NCBI GenBank assembly: GCA_017397935.1
Contig: JAFQHN010000023.1
Location: 1 to 44,001 of the forward strand
Origin: Bacillota bacterium
Lineage (GTDB): Bacteria > Bacillota > Dehalobacteriia > UBA4068 > UBA4997
DNA: 44,001 bases
Reading direction: 5' to 3'
Position 1 is the first letter of the stretch, and each line of letters starts with the position of its first letter. Positions 30,743 through 41,718 of the stretch are shown piece after piece. Position numbers and translations under genes: made by a program. The notes under the pieces were generated by a model. The model ran no database searches, was not told where the DNA came from, and worked only from the letters and a program-made list of their open reading frames with translations.

Positions 30743-33700
30743 TTGGTAAAAGCCGCAACCAGTACCATTCGTGAGCGTAGAAGCTATGCCCGCAATAAGC
30801 AGATTATGGAAATGCCTAATCTGATTGATGTGCAGCGTAATTCGTACAAGTGGTTTTTGGACACCGGCCTGCATGAGATCTTTGAGGATGTATTCCCGAT
30901 TCAGGATTTCACCGGCAGTCTGGTATTGGAATATGTAGGATATTCTTTGGGAAAGCCGAAATATGAGTTGGATGAGTGCGAGGAGCGCGATGTAAGCTAT
31001 GCCGCACCGCTGAAAGTGGGCGTTCGTCTGATCAATAAGGAAACCGGTGAGTTGAAGGAGCAGGAAGTGTTCATGGGCGATTTTCCGCTGATGACCGCCA
31101 ACGGCACCTTTATTATCAACGGCGCCAAGCGCGTGGTGGTAAGCCAGCTGGTGCGTTCTCCCGGTGCTTATTTCAGCGCTGAGATGGACGTAAACGGTGT
31201 CAAGCTGTTTGGCTCCACTTTGATTCCCAACCGTGGCGCATGGTTGGAGTTTGAGAGTGATTCCAACGGCTATGTTTATGTGCGTATTGACCGTATGCGT
31301 AAGATCCCGGCTACCATCCTGATCAGAGCCTTGGGTTATGATACCAATGAGGAAATTCTGGCGCTGTTTGGCGGCCATGAGGCCATCAACAAGACGCTGG
31401 AAAAGGACGTGACTGAGAATTCCAGCCAGGCTTTGCTGGAAATTTACCGCCGTCTGCGTCCCGGTGAGCCTCCGACGATTGATTCCGCCCGCTCTCTGCT
31501 GCACGGCTTCTTCTTTGACCCCAAGCGTTATGATTTGGGTAATGTGGGCCGTTACAAGGTGCACAAAAAGCTGCAAAACGGCATTGAAAAGTTTGCCCGT
31601 GAGGACGGTACCGTTTGGAGTGATGAATTCCAGGCTTATATTGAGGGTGAGCTGCCCGCTGACCGCTCCGGCAGCCGTTTTATCCGCCATTTGACGCAGA
31701 TCGACATTGTCAGCTTCCTGACTTACTTCCTGGAAGTTATGGACGGCAAGCATGAGCCTGATGACATTGACCATCTGGGCAACCGCCGTCTGCGCTCGGT
31801 TGGTGAGCTGCTGCAAAACCAGTTCCGCATCGGTCTGGCCCGTATGGAGCGTGTGGTTAAGGAGCGCATGACTATTCAGGATACTGAGGTTATTACCCCC
31901 CAGATGTTGGTTAATATCCGCCCTGTGCAGGCTGCTATTAAAGAATTCTTCGGTTCTTCTCAGCTTTCGCAGTTTATGGACCAGCACAACCCGCTGTCTG
32001 AGCTGACACATAAACGCCGTTTGTCGGCACTGGGCCCCGGCGGTTTGTCCCGTGAGCGTGCCGGCTTTGAGGTGCGTGACGTACACCACAGCCATTACGG
32101 CCGTATGTGTCCGATTGAGACCCCCGAAGGTCCGAACATCGGTCTGATCGGCTCGCTGGCCACTTATGCCCGTATCAATGAGTACGGTTTTATCGAAACC
32201 CCCTACCGCCGCGTGGAAAACTGCCATGTACTGGATGATATTGATTATCTGGTGGCGGATGAAGAGGATAAATACGTTATTGCCCAGGCCAATGAGCCTG
32301 TTGATGAAAACGGCCGCATTATTGCTGCCCGTGTAAGCGCCCGCCACGCCGATGATATTTATGTGGCTGCGGCCGAGGATGTAAATTATATGGACGTCAG
32401 CGCCCAGCAGCTTATCTCGGTGGCTACTGCGCTGATCCCCTTCCTGGAACACGACGACGCCAACCGTGCCCTGATGGGTGCCAATATGCAGCGTCAGGCT
32501 GTGCCGCTGCTGGTGACCGAGGCTCCGTTTGTGGGCACCGGTATGGAAATCAAGGCCGGCTTAGACTCCGGTGTTTGTGAGATTGCCGGCGGCGACGGTG
32601 TTATCAGCCGTGTTTGCGGTGATGAGATTGTGGTTAAGCGTGATGACGGCCAGATGGAAGTGCATAAGCTGGCCAAGTTCAAGCGCTCTAACCAGGGCAC
32701 CTGCGTAAATCAGAAGCCTATTGTGCACCTGGGCCAGCGTGTATATAAGGGTGACCCGATTGCCGACGGCCCCTCCACCGACCACGGTGAGCTTTCTCTG
32801 GGCCGCAACGCTTTGGTTGCGTTTATGACCTGGGAAGGCTACAACTACGAGGACGCAGTTTTGCTTTCCGAGAAGTTGGTTAAGGAGGACATTTACACCT
32901 CCATTCACATTGAAGAATATGAATGTGATGCCCGCGATACCAAGCTGGGGCCGGAAGAAATTACCCGTGAAATCCCCAACGTGGGTGACGATATTTTGAA
33001 GGACCTGGACGAAAACGGTATCATCCGTATCGGTGCCGAAGTTCGCCCCGGCGATATTCTGGTGGGCAAGGTAACCCCCAAGGGTGAAACCGAGCTGACC
33101 GCCGAAGAACGCCTGCTGAGAGCCATCTTTGGCGAGAAGGCCAGAGAAGTGCGTGACACCTCTTTGCGTGTTCCCCACGGCGAGGCCGGCAAAATTGTTG
33201 ATGTTAAGCTGTTTGACGCCTCTAAGGGTGACGAACTGCCGCCCGGTGTTCATCATCTGGTACGCATTTATATTGCCCAGAAGCGTAAAATCTCGGTGGG
33301 TGACAAGATGGCAGGCCGCCACGGCAACAAGGGTGTAGTTTCCCGCGTATTGCCCGAGGAGGATATGCCGTTCCTGCCGGACGGTACTCCGGTGCATATC
33401 GTGCTGAACCCGTTGGGCGTACCTTCCCGTATGAACATCGGTCAGATTCTGGAAACGCACCTGGGTATGGCTGCCAGCCGTTTGGGTGTTCGTCTGGCCA
33501 CCCCCGTTTTCGACGGCGCCAATGATGATGACATCGCCGCAACCCTGGCTGAGGCCGGTATGCGTGAGGATGCCAAAACTATTCTGTACGACGGCCGCAC
33601 CGGCGAGCCTTTTGACAGCCCGGTAACCGTTGGTTATATGTACTATTTGAAGCTGCACCACCTGGTTGACGATAAAATCCATGCCCGTTCCACCGGTCCT

Positions 33701-34303
33701 TACTCGTTGGTTACCCAGCAGCCTTTGGGTGGTAAAGCTCAGTTCGGCGGCCAGCGTTTTGGTGAGATGGAAGTTTGGGCGCTGGAAGCTTACGGCGCCG
33801 CCTACACCTTGCAGGAGATTCTGACGGTTAAGTCTGACGATATTACCGGCCGTGTCCGCACTTATGAGGCCATTGTTAAGGGCGAGAACGTGCCCGAACC
33901 CGGTATCCCCGAATCCTTTAAGGTTTTGATGCGCGAGTTGCAGAGCTTGTGTCTGGATGTAAATATTCTGGACAAAAACAATGAAATCGTTGACATCATT
34001 GATGACGACGATATGGGCGAGAACGTGCTGGAAACCGCCAGAGAGCTGGATTTGGAGCTGGGTCTGCCTTCTGATAAAGAGGCTGCACCGGCTGATATGG
34101 ATGTTGATTTCGAGGCCGAAGCCGATGACGACGATTACGGTGATGAGGTTGATTTTGACAGCCTGAACCCCACCGAGCTGGACCAGTTGGAGAAAGAGCT
34201 TGGCCGTTATAAGGTGGATGCCGAAAATCTGGAAAGTCTGGAAGGTTTGGCCGAAACCGACAGCCTGCGTGATTATGACTTGGAGCTGGATGACGAAGAA
34301 TAA
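30743..34303 (+). CDS. rpoB: RNA polymerase subunit beta
   Basis: RpoB forms the upper jaw and half of the RNA polymerase active centre. From TTG 30743 the product is 1186 residues. The rifampicin cluster reads [20 protein letters not shown] then [12 protein letters not shown]: the Asp, His and Ser equivalents of E. coli 516, 526 and 531 are unchanged. [20 protein letters not shown] and [20 protein letters not shown] are present. The last 90 residues are strongly acidic ([20 protein letters not shown]). The GTG at 30734 lies within the GAGGGGTG ribosome binding site, so TTG is preferred. Operon with rpoC. Confidence 0.96.
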   Translation: MVKAATSTIRERRSYARNKQIMEMPNLIDVQRNSYKWFLDTGLHEIFEDVFPIQDFTGSLVLEYVGYSLGKPKYELDECEERDVSYAAPLKVGVRLINKETGELKEQEVFMGDFPLMTANGTFIINGAKRVVVSQLVRSPGAYFSAEMDVNGVKLFGSTLIPNRGAWLEFESDSNGYVYVRIDRMRKIPATILIRALGYDTNEEILALFGGHEAINKTLEKDVTENSSQALLEIYRRLRPGEPPTIDSARSLLHGFFFDPKRYDLGNVGRYKVHKKLQNGIEKFAREDGTVWSDEFQAYIEGELPADRSGSRFIRHLTQIDIVSFLTYFLEVMDGKHEPDDIDHLGNRRLRSVGELLQNQFRIGLARMERVVKERMTIQDTEVITPQMLVNIRPVQAAIKEFFGSSQLSQFMDQHNPLSELTHKRRLSALGPGGLSRERAGFEVRDVHHSHYGRMCPIETPEGPNIGLIGSLATYARINEYGFIETPYRRVENCHVLDDIDYLVADEEDKYVIAQANEPVDENGRIIAARVSARHADDIYVAAAEDVNYMDVSAQQLISVATALIPFLEHDDANRALMGANMQRQAVPLLVTEAPFVGTGMEIKAGLDSGVCEIAGGDGVISRVCGDEIVVKRDDGQMEVHKLAKFKRSNQGTCVNQKPIVHLGQRVYKGDPIADGPSTDHGELSLGRNALVAFMTWEGYNYEDAVLLSEKLVKEDIYTSIHIEEYECDARDTKLGPEEITREIPNVGDDILKDLDENGIIRIGAEVRPGDILVGKVTPKGETELTAEERLLRAIFGEKAREVRDTSLRVPHGEAGKIVDVKLFDASKGDELPPGVHHLVRIYIAQKRKISVGDKMAGRHGNKGVVSRVLPEEDMPFLPDGTPVHIVLNPLGVPSRMNIGQILETHLGMAASRLGVRLATPVFDGANDDDIAATLAEAGMREDAKTILYDGRTGEPFDSPVTVGYMYYLKLHHLVDDKIHARSTGPYSLVTQQPLGGKAQFGGQRFGEMEVWALEAYGAAYTLQEILTVKSDDITGRVRTYEAIVKGENVPEPGIPESFKVLMRELQSLCLDVNILDKNNEIVDIIDDDDMGENVLETARELDLELGLPSDKEAAPADMDVDFEAEADDDDYGDEVDFDSLNPTELDQLEKELGRYKVDAENLESLEGLAETDSLRDYDLELDDEE

Positions 34304-34360
34304 CCCCGTCCGGTGTGATTATCAGAGGTATATGTGTTAAATATGAGAGGGGGAGAACCC

Positions 34361-37300
34361 TTGGTTGAAGATAGAAATTTGGCTCCGGCACCGCATGGCC
34401 TGGATGCCAACCGTTTTGACCGTATGCAGATTAAGATGGCTTCTCCGGAGCAGATGTTGGAGTGGTCTTACGGCGAGGTAAAAAAGCCGGAAACCATCAA
34501 CTACCGTACCTTGAAGCCCGAGCGTGACGGCTTGTTCTGTGAGAGAATTTTTGGCCCCACCCGCGATTGGGAGTGTCATTGCGGCAAATATAAGAGAATC
34601 CGTTATAAGGGCGTTGTCTGCGACCGCTGCGGCGTTGAGGTTACCCGTGCCAAGGTACGCCGCGAGCGTATGGGCCACATTCAGTTGGCCGCGCCCGTCA
34701 GCCACATCTGGTATTTCAAAGGTATTCCCAGCCGAATGGGTCTGCTGCTGAATATCTCGCCCAGAGTGCTGGAAAAAGTTTTGTATTTTGTGTCTTACAT
34801 CGTGCTGGACCCCGGTGATACCGATTTGGAAGCTCATCAGATTTTGTCCGAGCAGGAATACCGTGAGGCCCGTGATAAATACGGTGACCGTTTCGATGCC
34901 GGCATGGGCGCCGAGAGCATCAAGAAAATTTTGCAGGCGGTGGATTTGGAGGCTTTGAATGCCGAGCTGCGTGCCGAGCTGAAAGAAGTAAGCGGCCAGC
35001 GCAAGGTTAAGGCTATTCGCCGTCTGGAAGTGGTGGAGGCCTTCTTGCAGAGCGGCAACCGCCCCGAATGGATGATTTTGGATGTGGTTCCGGTTATCCC
35101 GCCGGAGCTGCGCCCCATGGTACAGCTGGATGGCGGCCGTTTTGCCACCAGTGATTTGAATGATTTGTACCGCCGTGTTATCAACCGCAACAACCGTTTG
35201 CGCCGCCTGTTGGATCTGGGTGCGCCGGACATCATTGTGCGTAATGAGAAGCGTATGCTGCAAGAGGCAGTTGACGCATTGATCGACAACGGCCGCCGCG
35301 GCCGCCCGGTGGTGGGCCCCGGCAATCGCCCGCTGAAATCTTTGTCTGATTTGTTGAAGGGCAAACAGGGCCGCTTCCGCCAGAACCTGCTGGGTAAGCG
35401 TGTTGACTATTCCGGCCGTTCGGTAATCGTTGTTGGGCCGGAGTTGAAGATGCACCAGTGCGGCCTGCCCAAGGAGATGGCGCTGGAACTCTTTAAGCCC
35501 TTTGTGATGAAGCGTCTGGTGCATGACGGCATGGCGCAGAACATTAAAAACGCCAAGCGCATGGTAGAGCGTGTTCGCCCCGAGGTTTGGGACGTTTTAG
35601 AGGATGTTATCAAGGAGCATCCCGTACTGCTGAACCGCGCCCCCACCCTGCACCGTCTGGGTATTCAGGCATTTGAGCCGATTCTGGTTGAGGGCCGTGC
35701 GCTGAAACTGCATCCCCTGGTATGTACCGCCTACAACGCCGACTTTGACGGTGACCAGATGGCCGTACACGTTCCGCTTTCTGCCGAGGCACAGGCTGAG
35801 GCCCGTCTGCTGATGCTGGCTTCCAACAACATCCTTAACCCGAAGGACGGCCGCCCGGTTGCTTCCCCCACGCAGGACATGGTTTTGGGCGCTTATTACC
35901 TTACTATTATTCGTGATACCAACAAGTATAATCCCGAAACCGTCCACGTATACGGCAGCTACAATGAAGCTTACCGTGCTTATGTCAACGGCGATCTGGA
36001 TATGCACGATTGGATCGAGATTCCCAAGCCGGAGGAATGGGATACCATCTGGATCAACAAGGATACCGAGATTCCCTTCCCCAAGGATGAGCATGGCCGT
36101 TATAAACGCCTGTGCACCAGCCTGGGCCGCCTGATTTTTAACTATGAAATTCCCATGTCCCGCAAGATGGGCTTCTATAACATTGAATGCGGCAAGAAGG
36201 TGCTGGGTATTCTGGTTGACCGCTGCTACCGCCGCGAGGGTATCAGCAAGACCGCTGAGTTCCTGGACGGCATTAAGGCGCTGGGTTATAAATTCTCTAC
36301 CCGTGCCGGCATTACCGTCGGCGTTGGCGATATTTTGATCCCGCCGGAAAAGGCCGAGATCATGTCTTCTGCCGAGAACGAGGTTTTGGTTATCGAAGAA
36401 CAGTTTGAAATGGGTTTGATTACCGAGGAAGAGCGTTATCGCAGCGTTATTAAGATTTGGGAAAACGCTACCGAGGATGTTACCAGTCACCTGATGGACA
36501 GTCTGGACCCCTTCAACCCCATCTTTATGATGGCAAACTCCGGTGCGCGCGGTAACGTACAGCAGATTCGTCAGCTGGCCGGCCTGCGTGGTTTGATGGC
36601 CGACCCGACCGGCCGCATCATCGACTTGCCGATTAAGGCAAACTTCCGTGAGGGTCTGAGCGTACTGGAATTCTTTATCTCGGCGCACGGTGCGCGCAAA
36701 GGCTTGGCCGATACCGCGCTGCGTACTGCCGACTCCGGTTACCTTACCCGCCGTCTGGTAGACGTTGCTCAGGATGTTATCGTACGCGAGGATGATTGCG
36801 GCGACACCGAGGGCACCTGGGTTAAGGAAATCAAGGGTATTGAGAAGCTGGCCGAGCGTATTGAGGGCCGTTATCTTAACCGCGATATTGTTAATGAAGA
36901 AACCGGTGAGCTGATTGCCCCTGCCGGCGTGTTGGTGGACGAAAACCTGGCCGAGACCATCGTGGCTTATCTGAACACCAAGCCCGAAGCAGAACGCAAA
37001 GTAAACATCCGCTCGGTACTCACCTGCCATACCCGCCACGGCGTGTGCAGCAAGTGCTATGGCCGCAACCTGGCCACCGGCGGTCATGTGGATATTGGTG
37101 AGGCTGTCGGCACCATCGCTGCTCAGTCCATCGGCGAACCCGGCACCCAGCTGACCATGCGTACCTTCCATACCGGCGGTATTGCCGGCGGCGATATTAC
37201 CCAAGGTCTGCCCCGTGTAGAGGAAATCTTTGAGGCTCGCCGTCCCAAGGGCCAGTGTTTGATCACCAAGGTGGACGGACGTGTGGAAACCTTTACCACC

Positions 37301-38029
37301 GATGATAACAAGCGCGGTGTTCGCATCATCAACACCAGCACCAATGAACCCGAAGCAGAATATATGATCCCGTACAGCGCCAAGATGTGCGTGGCAGACG
37401 GCGATTTGCTGACTGCCGGCGATGAGATCACCGAAGGCTCCATCTACCCGAACGAGCTGTTGGAGGCCCGCGGCGCACAGGGCGTGCAGATGTACCTGTT
37501 GCAGGAGGTTCAGAAGGTTTACCGTATGCAGGGTGTAGATATCAACGACAAGCATATCGAGGTTATGGTACGCCAGATGTTGAAGAAGGTTAAGGTTGAG
37601 GATGCCGGTGATACCAACCTGCTGCCCGGTGTATATGTAGATAAGTTCGAATTTGCCGCTGCCAACGCTGCTGCCGAGGCCGAAGGCAAGGAACCTGCTA
37701 CCTGCTCCGATGTGCTGCTGGGTATTACCAAGGCTTCGCTGGCCACCGATTCCTTCCTGTCGGCTGCTTCCTTCCAGGAGACCACCCGCGTGCTGACCGA
37801 TGCTGCCATTAAGGGTAAGCAGGACCCGCTGCTGGGCTTGAAGGAGAATGTTATCATCGGTAAGCTGATTCCTGCCGGTACCGGTGTGGCTGCCGGCCAG
37901 ACCTTCCGTCTGCACAATGCCGATGAGGAAGAATTTGTCGATGATTTTGAGGCTGACTTTAACGCTGAACAGGTTGAGGAGCCGGCTGAAATCGTTGCCG
38001 AAGCTGCCGAAGAATTGATTTTGGACTGA
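34361..38029 (+). CDS. rpoC: RNA polymerase subunit beta-prime
   Basis: RpoC carries the catalytic magnesium. The 1222-residue product has the N-terminal zinc ribbon ([20 protein letters not shown]), the active-site [16 protein letters not shown], the trigger-loop region ([19 protein letters not shown]) and the second zinc site ([20 protein letters not shown]). Like other Firmicutes it has no large beta-prime lineage insertions. It starts at TTG 34361 behind AGGGGGAG; the upstream frame begins before that site. The C-terminus is acidic. A terminator follows, so rpsL is not in this operon. Confidence 0.96.
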   Translation: MVEDRNLAPAPHGLDANRFDRMQIKMASPEQMLEWSYGEVKKPETINYRTLKPERDGLFCERIFGPTRDWECHCGKYKRIRYKGVVCDRCGVEVTRAKVRRERMGHIQLAAPVSHIWYFKGIPSRMGLLLNISPRVLEKVLYFVSYIVLDPGDTDLEAHQILSEQEYREARDKYGDRFDAGMGAESIKKILQAVDLEALNAELRAELKEVSGQRKVKAIRRLEVVEAFLQSGNRPEWMILDVVPVIPPELRPMVQLDGGRFATSDLNDLYRRVINRNNRLRRLLDLGAPDIIVRNEKRMLQEAVDALIDNGRRGRPVVGPGNRPLKSLSDLLKGKQGRFRQNLLGKRVDYSGRSVIVVGPELKMHQCGLPKEMALELFKPFVMKRLVHDGMAQNIKNAKRMVERVRPEVWDVLEDVIKEHPVLLNRAPTLHRLGIQAFEPILVEGRALKLHPLVCTAYNADFDGDQMAVHVPLSAEAQAEARLLMLASNNILNPKDGRPVASPTQDMVLGAYYLTIIRDTNKYNPETVHVYGSYNEAYRAYVNGDLDMHDWIEIPKPEEWDTIWINKDTEIPFPKDEHGRYKRLCTSLGRLIFNYEIPMSRKMGFYNIECGKKVLGILVDRCYRREGISKTAEFLDGIKALGYKFSTRAGITVGVGDILIPPEKAEIMSSAENEVLVIEEQFEMGLITEEERYRSVIKIWENATEDVTSHLMDSLDPFNPIFMMANSGARGNVQQIRQLAGLRGLMADPTGRIIDLPIKANFREGLSVLEFFISAHGARKGLADTALRTADSGYLTRRLVDVAQDVIVREDDCGDTEGTWVKEIKGIEKLAERIEGRYLNRDIVNEETGELIAPAGVLVDENLAETIVAYLNTKPEAERKVNIRSVLTCHTRHGVCSKCYGRNLATGGHVDIGEAVGTIAAQSIGEPGTQLTMRTFHTGGIAGGDITQGLPRVEEIFEARRPKGQCLITKVDGRVETFTTDDNKRGVRIINTSTNEPEAEYMIPYSAKMCVADGDLLTAGDEITEGSIYPNELLEARGAQGVQMYLLQEVQKVYRMQGVDINDKHIEVMVRQMLKKVKVEDAGDTNLLPGVYVDKFEFAAANAAAEAEGKEPATCSDVLLGITKASLATDSFLSAASFQETTRVLTDAAIKGKQDPLLGLKENVIIGKLIPAGTGVAAGQTFRLHNADEEEFVDDFEADFNAEQVEEPAEIVAEAAEELILD

Positions 38030-38087
38030 TTGGTTCCGGTTGGCATATATTGCTGATTTGACAAGCTGATTCGGCAAATAATAAATG

Positions 38088-38116
38088 GGGGCGGCTGCGA
38101 AGCTGCCCCTTGTTTA
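38088..38116 (+). terminator. Terminator after rpoC
   Basis: GGGGCGGCT (38088-38096) pairs with AGCTGCCCC (38101-38109) across GCGA, with one G-U pair, followed by TTGTTTA. The tail doubles as the -35 of the next promoter. Confidence 0.85.
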
Positions 38117-38139
38117 TTGCCGGCAGGTTGTGTTATAAT
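38110..38139 (+). promoter_or_regulatory. Promoter of the lipoprotein gene
   Basis: TTGTTT (38110-38115), 18 bases, TATAAT (38134-38139) with an extended -10 TG (38131-38132). The -35 is inside the rpoC terminator tail. Confidence 0.65.
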
Positions 38140-38202
38140 ATACAGTAATCTGCCGGGCGGCAGAAATTTGCAGAAAAGCTGCACAAAACGGAGGGAATTG
38201 TA

Positions 38203-38931
38203 ATGCGGCATAAGCATTTGTGGCTGGCAGCGGCATTGATGATGATGCTGATGCTGATGGCCGGTTGTAATAATGAATATAAGGCGGAGGTTGAGCAAAT
38301 CAACTCCGGCATTGAGGCATTGAGTACGGTGAAAAGCGGGCATATTACCGTAACCACCAATGTGTACGCTGAAAATGACGCATTTGACGCCTATGACAGT
38401 GCCAATGTTTCGGATTACCGTTATCAGATCGACATTAAAACCTTTAACTTTGTGGCCGAAACCCGTGATTTGGCCACCGGTCAGGTGATAGTTGAACCTT
38501 ATAAGGTTATTGACGCCGAAAAGTTTGATTTGGCCACCGGCGTGCAGGATACTGAGTATGAGGGCAAAATCGGCGATTTACCGGATTTGCTGCCGTTCTA
38601 TTTCAGTTCCGGTTTGAAGAATAAATTTGTGGGCAGGATTGAGGTGCTGACGGACGAAAACCACCCGGATTGGCAGGGCTGGCGCGTATATAAGAGTGAT
38701 AAATACATTGAACGCACCAACAAAACCCGCAGCAAGGAAGGCGTAGACGGCACCATGCTGGAACATTATGTGGATTACTGGCTGGATGCCGACGGCGTAT
38801 TGGTGCGGATGAATTATGTAAGCCGTGATGAGATGATATACGAGGAAAAGCAGGATATTGTTAACCAGACTTATCTGTTTGAGATGCTGGATTATAATAA
38901 CCCTGAAATCTTTGCGGCTTATGCCGAATAA
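38203..38931 (+). CDS. Putative lipoprotein, function unknown
   Basis: The 242-residue product has a lipoprotein signal, MRHKHLWLAAALMMMLMLMAGC, with lipobox LMAG-Cys22, so it is predicted to be exported and lipid-anchored. The mature part is acidic, beta-rich by eye and ends in a Tyr/Asp/Glu-rich tail. I do not recognise a family, though the pattern of repeated beta strands around KSGHITVTTNVY and DYWLDADGVLVRM resembles LolA/LppX-like lipoproteins only loosely. ATG 38203 follows GGAGGG. The terminator repeat follows. Confidence 0.75.
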   Translation: MRHKHLWLAAALMMMLMLMAGCNNEYKAEVEQINSGIEALSTVKSGHITVTTNVYAENDAFDAYDSANVSDYRYQIDIKTFNFVAETRDLATGQVIVEPYKVIDAEKFDLATGVQDTEYEGKIGDLPDLLPFYFSSGLKNKFVGRIEVLTDENHPDWQGWRVYKSDKYIERTNKTRSKEGVDGTMLEHYVDYWLDADGVLVRMNYVSRDEMIYEEKQDIVNQTYLFEMLDYNNPEIFAAYAE

Positions 38932-38945
38932 TTAAACAGAATATA

Positions 38946-38979
38946 AGAATGTGGCCGTCAATATGGGCGGCTGCATTTT
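38946..38979 (+). repeat. 34-bp direct repeat, copy 1 (terminator hairpin)
   Basis: Identical over 34 bases to 40217-40250. AATGTGGCCG pairs with CGGCTGCATT (two wobbles) around a 10-base loop, followed by TTTT, so each copy can act as an intrinsic terminator. The flanks of the two copies differ. Together they bracket the AT-rich cassette. Confidence 0.85.
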
Positions 38980-38991
38980 CTTATGGTATTA

Positions 38992-39021
38992 TTGACGCTA
39001 TTTTCTTGTTTATGATATAAT
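38992..39021 (+). promoter_or_regulatory. Promoter of the AT-rich secreted-protein gene
   Basis: TTGACG (38992-38997), 18 bases, TATAAT (39016-39021) with an extended -10 TG (39013-39014). AAAGGAGGG follows at 39065-39073 but no in-frame start is near it. Confidence 0.65.
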
Positions 39022-39156
39022 GTAGCCAAGGAAAAATAGAGTTGTAGTTCTGTTGATTTTATACAAAAGGAGGGATATATACTTATAGGTGTGATATGAT
39101 TTAGAGTATTAGGATGTGAATTAAACAATTTTGGTTTATGGATTCTTGTTTCTTGT

Positions 39157-39825
39157 ATGATGGTAATGCCGGCATTTGCTTATGCTGATGTTGTCTCCGA
39201 CAATGGCTTGGCTGTGACGAAAGCATTTATAGCTGAGGCTGAATATTTTTTGACAACAAGTGATAATGCCCAGCCTATGATTACTCTTTCGAATACAGAA
39301 AGAAATGGAAATGAATATCTTGCTACTACAGCTGTTATTCTGCCGGATGATATGTCGGAAGCATATGTGATACTTGATAGCATTAAGGCTATTAAAGAAA
39401 ATAATTATGTGAGTCCTTGTGGTTCTGGTACTATTACAGAGGATGGATGGTTCTATGGTTCATCTGTGTATTTGACAACTACTCTTAGTTATACTACAGT
39501 AACTGAAAATGGTATTACATATGGGGAAATTACTAGAGCAACAATTAGTGCAAATACAAACAGTGGAACTACCATTTCTTCTATGTCTCTTCGGTTGGGG
39601 CAAAATGGTTTTACGCAAGGATATGGATATACTAATGAACAGGTTGTAGAATATGATGCTACTACACAGCGGACATTTGTGCCGCCTTCTAATTGGTCTG
39701 CGGTGATATGGGGAGATGACGAGGGTAGTATTGTTGGTTCGGAATTAAGCGTTGTTGCTACGCGTTCCAATGGTGCAACGTCGACATTTGCCTTATATAA
39801 TACAATAATTGGTGATGCCGGCTAA
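39157..39825 (+). CDS. AT-rich secreted protein of unknown function, start possibly damaged
   Basis: A 222-residue frame from ATG 39157. The reading frame stays open upstream to 39100 and encodes the rest of a signal peptide (LNNFGLWILVSCMMVMPAFA then YA), but there is no ATG, GTG or TTG in that stretch, so the annotated start leaves a signal that is too short. One base removed near 39117 would create ATG-GAA in the correct frame. The mature part is Thr/Ser/Gly-rich and beta-like, with no family recognised. Base 39301-39360 has 23 G+C of 60, far below neighbours, suggesting recent acquisition. Promoter and ribosome binding site are intact. Decayed start versus sequencing error cannot be decided here. 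Confidence 0.55.
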   Translation: MMVMPAFAYADVVSDNGLAVTKAFIAEAEYFLTTSDNAQPMITLSNTERNGNEYLATTAVILPDDMSEAYVILDSIKAIKENNYVSPCGSGTITEDGWFYGSSVYLTTTLSYTTVTENGITYGEITRATISANTNSGTTISSMSLRLGQNGFTQGYGYTNEQVVEYDATTQRTFVPPSNWSAVIWGDDEGSIVGSELSVVATRSNGATSTFALYNTIIGDAG

Positions 39826-39837
39826 GGGTGTGGTTTT

Positions 39838-40212
39838 ATGAAAAGTGTAAAATCCTGTTATCTTGTGCTGACGGTAGCACTATTGTTGGCTGCTGTTTTG
39901 GGTTTGCTGGTGCAGAGGAAATTGAACATACTGGCTGGACAGACCTTTGATTTCGCACCTGCCATGGTGTTGCGGCTGTTGCTGCCGGTGCTGCTGTTGG
40001 CCTTGTTTGGCGGCCGCCTACTGTGCCAGCAAAAGGTGGCGGTGCGTTTCAGTTTGGCGGTAAATGCGGCGGTGCTGGTCTGCCTGTTTGCACCTATGTG
40101 TCTGGGCAACGCCTATGTTGTGCCGTTCATCAAACACCTGCTGACGGTGACAGCGGCTTTCATCTGCGCCTTGGGTTATGATGTGCTGCGGGCGATAAAA
40201 TCAAGTAAATAA
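39838..40212 (+). CDS. Small polytopic membrane protein
   Basis: A 124-residue hydrophobic protein with four likely membrane helices (CYLVLTVALLLAAVLGLLV, MVLRLLLPVLLLALFGG, FSLAVNAAVLVCLFAPMC and HLLTVTAAFICALGYDVL) and basic cytoplasmic ends. No family recognised. It starts 12 bases after the AT-rich gene, with AAGGGTG over that gene's stop, but its composition matches the GC-richer host. It lies inside the bracket of the two 34-bp repeats. Confidence 0.7.
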   Translation: MKSVKSCYLVLTVALLLAAVLGLLVQRKLNILAGQTFDFAPAMVLRLLLPVLLLALFGGRLLCQQKVAVRFSLAVNAAVLVCLFAPMCLGNAYVVPFIKHLLTVTAAFICALGYDVLRAIKSSK

Positions 40213-40216
40213 TATC

Positions 40217-40250
40217 AGAATGTGGCCGTCAATATGGGCGGCTGCATTTT
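40217..40250 (+). repeat. 34-bp direct repeat, copy 2 (terminator hairpin)
   Basis: Perfect copy of 38946-38979, followed here by a longer T-run (seven T in total). It ends the cassette transcript before the str-operon promoter. Confidence 0.85.
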
Positions 40251-40319
40251 TTTGCGGCAATTTTGCATACAAAACACAAAAATTTTTGGCAAAATGGCAC
40301 AAAAAGCATATAAAGTGTG

Positions 40320-40348
40320 TTGACAATGGGGATTTGCATTGGTAAAAT
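40320..40348 (+). promoter_or_regulatory. Promoter of the str operon
   Basis: Consensus TTGACA (40320-40325), 17 bases, TAAAAT (40343-40348). Drives the L7Ae-like gene, rpsL, rpsG, fusA and tuf. Confidence 0.85.
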
Positions 40349-40383
40349 AATAAAGTACGCTATTCTGGGAGGTTAATGCCGAA

Positions 40384-40629
40384 ATGGATTTGGAGGGCTT
40401 GCGGTCTGCTGCAAAACGCGTAGGCGTAAAGCAGACAATTAAGGCTTTGGAGTCTGATTCAGCAGCGTTGGTTTTTATTGCCGGAGATGCTGACCGGCAA
40501 GTTACTGCCGAGGTGATCGCTCTGTGTCTGGTAAAGGATGTGGAGATTTGTCCGGTTGCTTCGCGCGCCGAGCTTGGCAACGCTTGTGGTATTGATGTAG
40601 GCGCCGCTGTGGTCGCCGTATTGAAATAG
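40384..40629 (+). CDS. L7Ae/L30e/S12e-family ribosomal protein (YbxF-like)
   Basis: The 81-residue protein is a small L7Ae-fold RNA-binding protein, expected to recognise kink-turns. It has the core [20 protein letters not shown] and [17 protein letters not shown] at the C-terminus. Firmicutes carry such a gene (ybxF/rplGB) just upstream of rpsL; its ribosomal role is not essential in Bacillus. ATG 40384 follows GGGAGG at about 11 bases, a long gap; an ATG at 40376 is out of frame. First gene of the str operon. Confidence 0.88.
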   Translation: MDLEGLRSAAKRVGVKQTIKALESDSAALVFIAGDADRQVTAEVIALCLVKDVEICPVASRAELGNACGIDVGAAVVAVLK

Positions 40630-40646
40630 CGCACGAAAAAAATGTT

Positions 40647-40677
40647 GGCCTTTTGATCAGGAACGGATCAGTTGGCC
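40647..40677 (+). promoter_or_regulatory. Hairpin in the L7Ae-rpsL gap
   Basis: TGATC (40654-40658) pairs with GATCA (40666-40670), extended through an internal loop by GGCC (40647-40650) with GGCC (40674-40677). There is no T-run, so it is not a terminator; it may be a processing or control site upstream of rpsL. The rest of 40630-40786 shows nothing. Confidence 0.35.
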
Positions 40678-40786
40678 GCGGGTTGCTTTATTTTATCTTA
40701 TTTCATTATCCGTTGGATGGGCTTGTGTGCGCATAGCCAAAGCTTGCCAACACAAGTTTATTTATTCGGGGAAGGAGGTGGCGGTT

Positions 40787-41173
40787 TTGCCTACAATTAG
40801 TCAGTTAGTTAGAAAAGGTCGCCAGAGCTTAGACAAGAAGTCTACTGCACCTGCATTGAAGGAGTGCCCTCAGAAGAGAGGCGTTTGCACGAGAGTATAT
40901 ACTACTACTCCCAAGAAGCCGAACTCTGCATTGAGAAAGGTGGCCCGTGTCCGTTTGACCAACAATATCGAAGTTACCGCATATATTCCCGGCATTGGTC
41001 ACAACTTGCAGGAGCACAGCGTGGTATTGGTTCGTGGCGGTCGTGTAAAGGACTTGCCCGGCGTACGTTATCATGTAGTACGCGGCGCGCTGGATGCGGC
41101 TGGTGTAAACGGCCGTATGCAGGCTCGCTCTAAGTATGGCGCTAAGCGTCCTAAGGGCGGCGCCAAGAAGTAA
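40787..41173 (+). CDS. rpsL: Ribosomal protein uS12
   Basis: uS12 lines the decoding centre and controls accuracy. From TTG 40787 the product is 128 residues, beginning [13 protein letters not shown], with [17 protein letters not shown] and [19 protein letters not shown]; the lysines changed in streptomycin-resistant mutants (positions 43 and 88 in E. coli) are wild type. The TTG start follows AAGGAGGTG (40772-40780); the upstream frame has no other good site. Confidence 0.96.
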   Translation: MPTISQLVRKGRQSLDKKSTAPALKECPQKRGVCTRVYTTTPKKPNSALRKVARVRLTNNIEVTAYIPGIGHNLQEHSVVLVRGGRVKDLPGVRYHVVRGALDAAGVNGRMQARSKYGAKRPKGGAKK

Positions 41174-41202
41174 TTCCGGATTACCGGGGAGATAATATTT
41201 GA

Positions 41203-41685
<483 letters not shown>

Positions 41686-41718
41686 AAGCCTGGCGTTTAC
41701 TGTTTGGAGGAAACAACA

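Noticed and set aside
35597-38077. 826-codon minus-strand open frame opposite rpoC, and similar long antisense frames opposite rpoB, fusA, mreB and murJ
   Set aside because: They lie entirely across well-identified conserved genes, have no ribosome binding site or family features, and reflect the GC-rich codon bias of the sense strand.
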